From Pseudomonadota bacterium (GTDB taxonomy: Bacteria > Desulfobacterota > WTBG01 > JAGOGO01), in NCBI GenBank assembly GCA_021160085.1, contig JAGHDE010000091.1, positions 1-6,692 on the forward strand: a stretch of DNA of 6,692 bases. Direction: 5' to 3'. Of this stretch, positions 1 through 4,967 are shown one piece after another; positions within the stretch are counted from its first letter, which is position 1, and every line of letters starts with the position of its first letter. A program made the position numbers and the translations under genes. A model generated the notes under the pieces. It searched no databases and had not been told where the DNA came from. It saw only the letters and a list, made by a program, of their open reading frames with translations.

Positions 1-194
1 TGGTGTTTTTCGACACTGGGAACGCATGGAGAAAAGAAGATGCTATTGATTTTGATCTGCGCGAAAGCGTTGGATTTGGCATCAGATGGAACTCTCCGTT
101 TGGTCCTCTCCGGATAGAATGGGGGTACGTACTTGATCCTGAGGATGATGAGGATAAAAGCCAAATTGAATTCTCAATGGGGTCACTATTTTAA
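1..194 (+). CDS. bamA: BamA (Omp85) outer-membrane assembly factor, C-terminal fragment
   Basis: Only the last 63 residues are in the window; the gene enters from the left, with bases 1-2 finishing a codon. BamA is the essential Omp85 beta-barrel that folds and inserts other barrel proteins into the outer membrane. The visible part covers the last barrel strands: a VFFDTGNAW segment, then SVGFGIRWNSPFGPLRIEWG, then an acidic turn (DPEDDEDK) and a final strand ending in phenylalanine (FSMGSLF). The SP(I/F)GPLR(I/L)EWGY block and the terminal aromatic residue are hallmarks of BamA C-termini and of the beta-signal. Position directly upstream of skp and lpxD supports BamA over TamA or another Omp85 protein. 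The POTRA domains lie outside the window and cannot be checked. Confidence 0.93.
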   Translation, partial: VFFDTGNAWRKEDAIDFDLRESVGFGIRWNSPFGPLRIEWGYVLDPEDDEDKSQIEFSMGSLF

Positions 195-229
195 TAATGA
201 AGGCAAAAACTCTTTTAATAACAGCAGGC

Positions 230-237
230 AGAAAGGG
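230..237 (+). promoter_or_regulatory. Ribosome binding site of skp
   Basis: The purine-rich stretch AGAAAGGG ends 6 bases before the ATG at 244. It decides the start: the same reading frame is open back to an ATG at 133, but that longer version overlaps bamA and has no signal peptide at its N-terminus. Confidence 0.55.
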
Positions 238-243
238 AAAACC

Positions 244-792
244 ATGCACAAAAAAATAATAGCGGTTACCGCAATAATGTTACTTGGCTTTGTATCTATA
301 GTGACAGCAGAGGTGAAAGCAAATTTCAAAGTGGGGTACATAGATATCCAGAAAGCGCTTAATGTCTGTAAGGCGGGGAAAGAGGCGGCTGCCAAGCTCC
401 AAAAGGCGTTGGAAAAGGCACAGAAAAAGTATGAAACTCAGGGAGAGAATCTAAAAAAAGAGAAGGAGAACATGGAACGGCAGGCACCTCTTTTGGATGA
501 GGATGTTCTTCAAGATAGAATGCGGGATTTTCGGGGTAAGTATCGAGATTGGGAACGATTCCGGAAAGACACCGAAGCTGATATCCGTCAAAAACATAAT
601 GAAATGGTTGAAAAAATCACCAAAGAGCTGATTGAATTTTCCAGCAAAATTGGAGAAGAGGGCGGGTACACCCTGATTCTGGAACGGAGCATGGTGCCCT
701 ATGTTGATGAATCCCTGGATGTTACTGACCGGGTTATAAAACTTCACAACGAAGAATACCAAAAAAAGGAAGTGACGAGTCCTGCGCAATAA
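244..792 (+). CDS. skp: Skp/OmpH-family periplasmic chaperone
   Basis: The 182-residue product is a predicted periplasmic holdase of the Skp (OmpH) family, which shields unfolded outer-membrane proteins between the Sec translocon and the Bam complex. Residues 1-26 form a signal peptide: a lysine pair (MHKK), a hydrophobic core (IIAVTAIMLLGFVSIVTA) and a likely cleavage after VKA at 26. The mature start FKVGYIDIQKAL matches the family's first strand. Residues about 45-130 are highly charged and helical (K, E, Q and R rich), fitting the coiled-coil tentacles. The end (GGYTLILERSMVPYVDESLDVTDRVI) returns to the conserved core, including the typical YVDESLDVT(D/E) ending. Length is close to E. 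coli Skp (161 residues). The gene lies 49 bases after bamA and 44 before lpxD, the classical arrangement. The start at 244 is chosen for the signal peptide and ribosome binding site. Confidence 0.93.
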   Translation: MHKKIIAVTAIMLLGFVSIVTAEVKANFKVGYIDIQKALNVCKAGKEAAAKLQKALEKAQKKYETQGENLKKEKENMERQAPLLDEDVLQDRMRDFRGKYRDWERFRKDTEADIRQKHNEMVEKITKELIEFSSKIGEEGGYTLILERSMVPYVDESLDVTDRVIKLHNEEYQKKEVTSPAQ

Positions 793-836
793 AAGGATGT
801 TGTTCAAATAAAGAATCTATGGGGTATAAATAAAAG

Positions 837-1880
837 ATGAAAAAGAGTGTTGCGGAACTGGCTCGCATGGTGGGAGGAACCGTTGCTGGTGACGGGTCAG
901 TAACCATTACTGGTCTGGCAGGGATGTCTGAAGCCCGGAAGGGAGAGATTACCTTTTTATCCAACCCTAAATATCGTTCGCTGCTTTTAGAAACCAGGGC
1001 CTCAGCCGTTATCGCTAAAGAAGAATCTGAAAAGGGGAGGGTCCCTTTTATTATCTGCTCTGACCCCTATGTTGCCTATGCTAAAATTGCGCAGCTCTTT
1101 TTCCAGAAACCACATAAACCGCAAGGGATAAGCAAACAAGCCAGCATAGCCAGCAGTGCATTAATTGGTCCGGAGGCTACAATTTCCCCCTTTGTTTTTA
1201 TCGGTGAAAACGTGAGGATAGGTGCCCGGGTAACTCTCCATCCGGGGGTATTTATCGGAGATAATACGGTAATTGGCGATGATATAGTTTTTCATCCCAA
1301 TGTAACTGTTCACCAAGGATCGATTATTGGAAATCGAGTTACTTTCTATCCAGGAGTAGTTATTGGGGGGGATGGTTTTGGTTATGCCCGGGAAAGGGGG
1401 AAATATATCAAGATTCCTCAGGTTGGTATTGTCCAGATAGATGATGATGTTGAAATCGGCGCCAATTCAACTGTAGACAGAGCTGCTTTGGGAAAAACCT
1501 GGATCAAGAGGGGCGTAAAAATTGATAATCTGGTAATGATAGCCCATAATGTGGTTGTGGGTGAAGACACGGTTATAGTATCTCAGTCGGGTATTGCCGG
1601 CAGTTCAGAAGTCGGGAATGGGGTTGTTCTGGCCGCCCGAGCAGGGGTCAGTGGTCATGTGAAAATAGGTGATAATGTTACGGTAACTGCTCGGGGGGGC
1701 ATAAGCAAAAACATTCCCCCGAACAGTGTTGTTTCGGGTTCCCCGGCTATGCCGCATAGGAACTGGTTGAAATCGAAGGTTATCTGCAGCCGATTGCCGG
1801 AAATGAATACGGATGTAAATAAACTCAAGGAAAAAGTCAAGGCAATTGAAAACCAGTTAAAAATTAGAGGGGAGGCATAA
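837..1880 (+). CDS. lpxD: UDP-3-O-(3-hydroxyacyl)glucosamine N-acyltransferase
   Basis: LpxD performs the third lipid A step in the cytoplasm, moving a 3-hydroxyacyl chain from acyl carrier protein to the 2-amino group of UDP-3-O-acylglucosamine. The product has 347 residues (E. coli 341). Residues 1 to about 100 form the uridine-binding domain, with the characteristic EITFLSNPKY at 37-46. Residues about 103-300 are hexapeptide repeats of a left-handed beta-helix (for example FIGENVRIGA, VFIGDNTVIGDD). The GGDGFGYA motif is at 177-184. The expected catalytic histidine is H237 in NLVMIAHNVVVG (E. coli H239), and H274 in SGHVKIG matches another conserved histidine. The C-terminal helix (about 322-347) is charged, as in homotrimeric LpxD. 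The ATG at 837 is the first start after an in-frame stop at 831-833; its ribosome binding site is weak (GGGG at 821-824, some 12 bases away). The stop overlaps the fabZ start by one base. Confidence 0.97.
   Translation: MKKSVAELARMVGGTVAGDGSVTITGLAGMSEARKGEITFLSNPKYRSLLLETRASAVIAKEESEKGRVPFIICSDPYVAYAKIAQLFFQKPHKPQGISKQASIASSALIGPEATISPFVFIGENVRIGARVTLHPGVFIGDNTVIGDDIVFHPNVTVHQGSIIGNRVTFYPGVVIGGDGFGYARERGKYIKIPQVGIVQIDDDVEIGANSTVDRAALGKTWIKRGVKIDNLVMIAHNVVVGEDTVIVSQSGIAGSSEVGNGVVLAARAGVSGHVKIGDNVTVTARGGISKNIPPNSVVSGSPAMPHRNWLKSKVICSRLPEMNTDVNKLKEKVKAIENQLKIRGEA
1869..1875 (+). promoter_or_regulatory. Strong ribosome binding site of fabZ
   Basis: GGGGAGG lies inside the last codons of lpxD, 4 bases before the fabZ ATG at 1880. 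Together with the TAATG stop-start overlap it points to translational coupling of lpxD and fabZ. It is the best Shine-Dalgarno match I saw in the window. Confidence 0.7.
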
Positions 1881-2338
1881 TGTTAGACATCAATATGATC
1901 AGGAAGATTCTTCCCCACCGCTACCCTTTTCTTTTGGTGGATAGAATTCTGGAATTTGATCCGGGAAAACGCATAGTGGGATTAAAAAATATCACCATGA
2001 ATGAGCCTTATTTTCAGGGGCACTTTCCGGATTTCCCAATTCTTCCCGGCGTCATCATTATTGAGGCCATGGCTCAGACCGGAGGTCTCTTTGTTTTTGC
2101 CCGGAATCCTGAAGAAGCCGAAAATAAAAACTTATTTTTTTCCGGAATTGATAAAGCTCGTTTCAGAAAGCCGGTCATTCCCGGAGACCAAATGATTCTT
2201 GAACTGGAGATGCTAAAGCACCGAGGTCCGTTGTGGAAATTCAGGGGGAAAGCTACTGTTAATGGTGATCTGGCTGCTGAAGCTGAACTTCTGGCTTCGA
2301 TAATCGAAAAGGAGCCTCAAGAAGAAGAGAGCTCATAA
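1880..2338 (+). CDS. fabZ: 3-hydroxyacyl-ACP dehydratase FabZ
   Basis: FabZ removes water from (3R)-hydroxyacyl-ACP to give trans-2-enoyl-ACP in type II fatty-acid elongation. It competes for the same hydroxyacyl-ACP pool that LpxA and LpxD consume, which is why it is often encoded between them. The 152-residue product (E. coli 151) is a single hot-dog fold. The N-terminal LPHRYPFLLVDRI (residues 11-23) is the family signature. The catalytic pair is H48 in FQGHFPDFPILPGV and E62 in IIIEAMAQTGG, matching H49 and E63 of the Pseudomonas enzyme. FFSGIDKARFRKPVIPGD (about 88-105) is the usual substrate-tunnel block. FabA is less likely, because the helix carries glutamate, as in FabZ, rather than aspartate. 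The ATG shares its first base with the lpxD stop codon. The last ten residues are acidic (KEPQEEESS) and probably disordered. Confidence 0.97.
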   Translation: MLDINMIRKILPHRYPFLLVDRILEFDPGKRIVGLKNITMNEPYFQGHFPDFPILPGVIIIEAMAQTGGLFVFARNPEEAENKNLFFSGIDKARFRKPVIPGDQMILELEMLKHRGPLWKFRGKATVNGDLAAEAELLASIIEKEPQEEESS

Positions 2339-2400
2339 ACATCGACCAGAGAAAACCAACCCCATTCTGTTAACATTAGACAATAAGCATGAGGAATATA
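2339..2400 (+). other. Largest intergenic gap, between fabZ and lpxA
   Basis: These 62 bases hold the lpxA ribosome binding site at their right end and a GTTAAC palindrome near 2369-2374, too small to act as a terminator. I see no hairpin followed by a T-run and no convincing -35/-10 pair, so read-through from fabZ into lpxA is the simplest reading. Confidence 0.5.
2391..2395 (+). promoter_or_regulatory. Ribosome binding site that fixes the lpxA start
   Basis: GAGGA lies 5 bases before the ATG at 2401. An earlier in-frame ATG at 2389 overlaps this site and has no purine-rich sequence before it. The later start also gives MIHKTAII, which aligns with the E. coli LpxA N-terminus MIDKSAFV. Confidence 0.65.
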
Positions 2401-3171
2401 ATGATTCATAAAACAGCAATCATCGATTCATCTGTCATCTTAGGAGATGGTGTCAAAATAGGACCTTATTCAGTTATTGGTCCTCAGGTAACAATTGGGG
2501 ATAACACTAAAATTGATAGCCATGTAATTATTAAGGGACCTACCAGGATCGGAAAACGATGCTCATTTTACCCCTTTTCCTCAATCGGAGATGTCCCCCA
2601 GGATTTGAAATTTAAAGGGGAAGATACCAAGCTTGTTATTGGGGATGATAACATGATCCGGGAGTACGTAACTATCAACCGGGGCACAGAAGAAGGCAGA
2701 GGTTTAACCGTTATCGGAAATCATAATTTTCTCATGGCTTATACCCATATTGCCCATGACTGCACCATCAATAATAACGTGATCATGGCCAATGGAGCGA
2801 CGCTGGCCGGTCACATTATCATTGAAGATTTTGCAATTTTGGGTGGGCTGGTAGCGGTTCATCAATTTGTTACCATTGGGCGCAATGCTTTTATCGGAGG
2901 CTGTTCAGCGGTTTCTCAGGACGTTCCCCCTTTTTGTCTGGCAGCAGGCAATCGGGTCCGCCTTCACGGATTGAATCTGACCGGGCTTAAACGGGCTAAT
3001 TTTTCCTCTGAGGCGATTCGAAACCTCAAGAAAGCCTATCGCATTCTTTTCCGTTCCAGCCTTACACTTAAGGAAGGTATCCTTCAGACCCAGCAAACCA
3101 TTAAAGATTCTTCCGAGGTAGATCATTTAATTGAGTTTCTTCAAAAATCAAAAAGAGGAATCCATCGATAA
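2401..3171 (+). CDS. lpxA: UDP-N-acetylglucosamine (or 3-amino analogue) acyltransferase LpxA
   Basis: LpxA catalyses the first lipid A step, transferring a 3-hydroxyacyl chain from ACP to position 3 of UDP-GlcNAc. The product has 256 residues from the ATG at 2401 (E. coli 262). Residues 1 to about 185 are left-handed beta-helix hexapeptides (for example GDGVKIGPYSVIGP). VPQDLKFKGE at 65-74 carries Q67 and K70 (E. coli Q73 and K76). The catalytic histidine is H119 in THIAHDC (E. coli H125), with H116, H138 (LAGH) and H154-Q155 (AVHQF) matching E. coli H122, H144 and H160-Q161. The helical C-terminal domain starts near GLKRANFS (195-202) and ends RGIHR, like E. coli RGLIR. G167 matches the E. 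coli G173 acyl-chain ruler. The 62 bases between fabZ and lpxA are the largest gap in the window. The following lpxI frame overlaps the lpxA 3' end. Confidence 0.97.
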   Translation: MIHKTAIIDSSVILGDGVKIGPYSVIGPQVTIGDNTKIDSHVIIKGPTRIGKRCSFYPFSSIGDVPQDLKFKGEDTKLVIGDDNMIREYVTINRGTEEGRGLTVIGNHNFLMAYTHIAHDCTINNNVIMANGATLAGHIIIEDFAILGGLVAVHQFVTIGRNAFIGGCSAVSQDVPPFCLAAGNRVRLHGLNLTGLKRANFSSEAIRNLKKAYRILFRSSLTLKEGILQTQQTIKDSSEVDHLIEFLQKSKRGIHR

Positions 3172-3979
3172 ATCGATCAATCGTTTCGGTCTTATTGCCG
3201 GGGGCGGCCGGTTTCCTTTGCTTTTTGCCCAGTCGGCGCATAAGCAGGGGATCGAAATTTTAGCTGTAGCCCATAAAGGCCAGACAACTCCTGAACTGGA
3301 GAGATATGTCGATAAGATTTATTGGATAAAGGTTGGGCAATTAGGTAAACTTATCAAAATATTAAAAACTGAAAAGATCAAAGATGCCGCCATGGTGGGG
3401 GACATAAATAAAACGCTTATGTTTTCCAATGTAGCTCCCGACCTTCACGCCCTATCTCTTTTGGCAAAAACCAGGACCCTCAATGATGATGTTCTTTTGA
3501 GGTCAGTATCAGACGAAATTGAGAAAGAGGGGATTACCATCCATAGTTCGACCTTGTTCCTCAACGATTTGCTTAGCCCCGCGGGATGTCTTACCAGGCG
3601 CAAGCCCGGTAAAAAAGAGACCAAAGATATCGAATTTGGCTGGAAGATTGCTAAGGAAATCGGGAGACTGGATATTGGACAGAGTATCGTGGTTAAAAAT
3701 CAGGTTGTTCTGGCAGTCGAAGCTATCGAAGGAACTGATGAGGCTATTCGCCGGGCGGGTAAATTGGGTGGTGGAAAAGGATTGATTATCATTAAGGTGA
3801 GCAAACCCCAACAAGATATGCGTTTCGATATACCTGCCATTGGTCCCAAGACCATCGCCACAATGCAGGAAGCTGGCGCTACTGTTTTAGCCATTGAAAA
3901 AGGAAAAACTCTTCTTATTGATAAAATAGAGTTGATCCGCTCAGCCAATCAAGCCAATCTTTCCATTGTTGCTTTGTAA
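3131..3979 (+). CDS. lpxI: UDP-2,3-diacylglucosamine pyrophosphatase LpxI (DUF1009 family)
   Basis: LpxI hydrolyses UDP-2,3-diacylglucosamine to lipid X and UMP. It is an unrelated replacement for LpxH, first characterised in Caulobacter. With the TTG start at 3131 the product has 282 residues. The N-terminal domain opens with FGLIAGGGRFPLLFA at 19-33, the family's first strand and loop, and contains AMVGDINK at 87-94. The C-terminal domain has LNDDVLLRSVSDEIEKEGI (117-135), the IGQSIVVKNQVVLAVEAIEGTDEAIRR block (182-208) and QDMRFDIPAIGPKTI (228-242). The acidic residues D229 and D233 in that block are candidates for the catalytic aspartate reported in Caulobacter LpxI. No other pyrophosphatase (LpxH or LpxG) is in the window. 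The start is doubtful: TTG at 3131 directly follows an in-frame TAA, lacks a ribosome binding site and overlaps lpxA by 41 bases. No other ATG, GTG or TTG precedes the conserved region. Confidence 0.92.
   Translation: MSFFKNQKEESIDKSINRFGLIAGGGRFPLLFAQSAHKQGIEILAVAHKGQTTPELERYVDKIYWIKVGQLGKLIKILKTEKIKDAAMVGDINKTLMFSNVAPDLHALSLLAKTRTLNDDVLLRSVSDEIEKEGITIHSSTLFLNDLLSPAGCLTRRKPGKKETKDIEFGWKIAKEIGRLDIGQSIVVKNQVVLAVEAIEGTDEAIRRAGKLGGGKGLIIIKVSKPQQDMRFDIPAIGPKTIATMQEAGATVLAIEKGKTLLIDKIELIRSANQANLSIVAL
3154..3159 (+). promoter_or_regulatory. Possible ribosome binding site for an alternative lpxI start
   Basis: AGAGGA lies near the end of lpxA, 23 bases downstream of the TTG at 3131 and 4 bases before an in-frame ATC at 3164. 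If used, translation of lpxI would begin at a rare ATC codon, close to the GLIAGGG strand where other LpxI proteins usually begin. This is inference from spacing only. Confidence 0.3.
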
Positions 3980-3992
3980 ATTTTTTGTTTAT

Positions 3993-3996
3993 GGAG
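3993..3996 (+). promoter_or_regulatory. Ribosome binding site of the oxidoreductase gene
   Basis: GGAG lies 6 bases before the ATG at 4003 and favours it over the in-frame TTG at 3985 and ATG at 3991, which are preceded only by a T-rich stretch. Confidence 0.55.
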
Positions 3997-4002
3997 ACGC
4001 TT

Positions 4003-4962
4003 ATGAAAACGCCAGCTGAAAAGCTAAATGTTGGAGTTGTGGGAGTAGGGTACTTTGGAAAGTTCCATGTTGAAAAGTATGCTCGCAATCCCCTGGTAAA
4101 TCTGGTTGGAGTTGTTGATCTCGATGCTGAGAAAGCCCGGAAAATTGCCGAGAAAAACAAAACCCGGCCTTTCTATGATCCGGCTGATTTTTATGACAAA
4201 GTCGAAGCTGTGAGCATTGCTGTTCCCACCCCTTATCATTTTTCGGTGGCTCAAGAATTTCTCAAGCGGGGCATTCATGTTCTTTTAGAAAAACCGATGG
4301 CGGTTACTGTGGCAGAAGCCAAAAAATTATTAGAGCTGGCTCAGTTAAAAGAATGCATACTCCAAATTGGTCATTTAGAAAGGTTCAATCCAGCGCTTAC
4401 TGCCTTGCGTCAATCCTTGACCAACCCCCGTTTTATCGAATCCCATCGACTCCAATCCTTTATTGAAAGGGCGATTGATGTTGATGTGATAATGGACCTT
4501 ATGATTCACGATATTGACGTTATTTTAAACCTGGTTAAATCGGATGTTTCTGAAATTCGGGCGACCGGAGTACCGGTTGTTTCATCCCGTATAGACATCG
4601 CCAATGCTCGGGTTACCTTTAAAAATGGATGCGTGGCAAATGTTACCGCAAGTCGGGTATCCCTTAAATCCATGCGAAAGATTAGAATATTTCAACCAGA
4701 TGCGTATTTCTCCATTGATTTTGCTCAAAAGAAGGTTTCCATTCACCGAAAAGTAGCTGATATAGAAGGTTCGGATTTTCCTAAAATTGTGGAAGAAAAA
4801 GTTACGCCTCAAGAATATGACGCCCTGGAAGTAGAGGTGCAGGCCTTTGTTGAATCAGTTCTTAATAATACACTACCACTGGTAACTGGTCTGGATGGAC
4901 TCAAGGCATTAGAGGTCGCAAATGAAATAAAGAAGCAGACTTCCGCCAGCCCCCGGGACTAA
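4003..4962 (+). CDS. Gfo/Idh/MocA-family NAD(P)-dependent oxidoreductase, GnnA-like by position
   Basis: The 319-residue product has the two-domain layout of Gfo/Idh/MocA sugar dehydrogenases, which oxidise or reduce sugar or sugar-nucleotide hydroxyls with a nicotinamide cofactor. The Rossmann fingerprint is VGVVGVGYFGKFH at 10-22, and an acidic D39 ends the second strand. The family's EKP motif is at 96-98 (LLEKPMAV). Residues about 123-130 carry GHLERFNP, and the DLMIHDIDV block at 165-173 holds the H169-D170 pair expected near the substrate. The C-terminal domain continues with VANVTASRVS (211-220) and closes with a charged tail. The gene sits 23 bases after lpxI and 5 before lpxB, so a role in lipid A sugar supply is likely. 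GnnA of Acidithiobacillus ferrooxidans, which oxidises UDP-GlcNAc at C3, is a member of this family encoded between lpxA and lpxB. However, no partner aminotransferase (GnnB) is visible here, so the substrate is unproven and I give no symbol. Confidence 0.9.
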   Translation: MKTPAEKLNVGVVGVGYFGKFHVEKYARNPLVNLVGVVDLDAEKARKIAEKNKTRPFYDPADFYDKVEAVSIAVPTPYHFSVAQEFLKRGIHVLLEKPMAVTVAEAKKLLELAQLKECILQIGHLERFNPALTALRQSLTNPRFIESHRLQSFIERAIDVDVIMDLMIHDIDVILNLVKSDVSEIRATGVPVVSSRIDIANARVTFKNGCVANVTASRVSLKSMRKIRIFQPDAYFSIDFAQKKVSIHRKVADIEGSDFPKIVEEKVTPQEYDALEVEVQAFVESVLNNTLPLVTGLDGLKALEVANEIKKQTSASPRD

Positions 4963-4967
4963 AGCGA

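Noticed and set aside
133..243. Upstream extension of the skp reading frame to an ATG at 133
   Set aside because: It lies in the bamA 3' end in another frame, and would bury the clear signal peptide 37 residues inside the protein; the ATG at 244 has its own ribosome binding site.
800..830. Promoter-like TTGTTC (800-805) and TATAAA (825-830) before lpxD
   Set aside because: The spacer is 19 bases, the -35 matches consensus poorly, and the -10 ends 6 bases before the ATG, leaving no room for a leader. The operon context makes an internal promoter unnecessary.
1140..1740. Repetitive pattern in lpxD (and in lpxA, about 2420-2940)
   Set aside because: The periodicity is at protein level (hexapeptide repeats of the left-handed beta-helix); I see no matching nucleotide repeat that would suggest a CRISPR or tandem array.
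3164..3182. Clustered ATCGAT/ATCAATCG repeats at the lpxA-lpxI junction
   Set aside because: The copies are only six bases long, and a hairpin between them would have a two-base loop. They most likely reflect chance in coding sequence, though they overlap the region where the lpxI start is uncertain.
3509..3814. Open frames on both strands inside lpxI (minus 3509-3814, plus 3519-3785)
   Set aside because: They cover the strongly conserved LpxI catalytic region, and neither resembles a known family or has a start site with a ribosome binding site.
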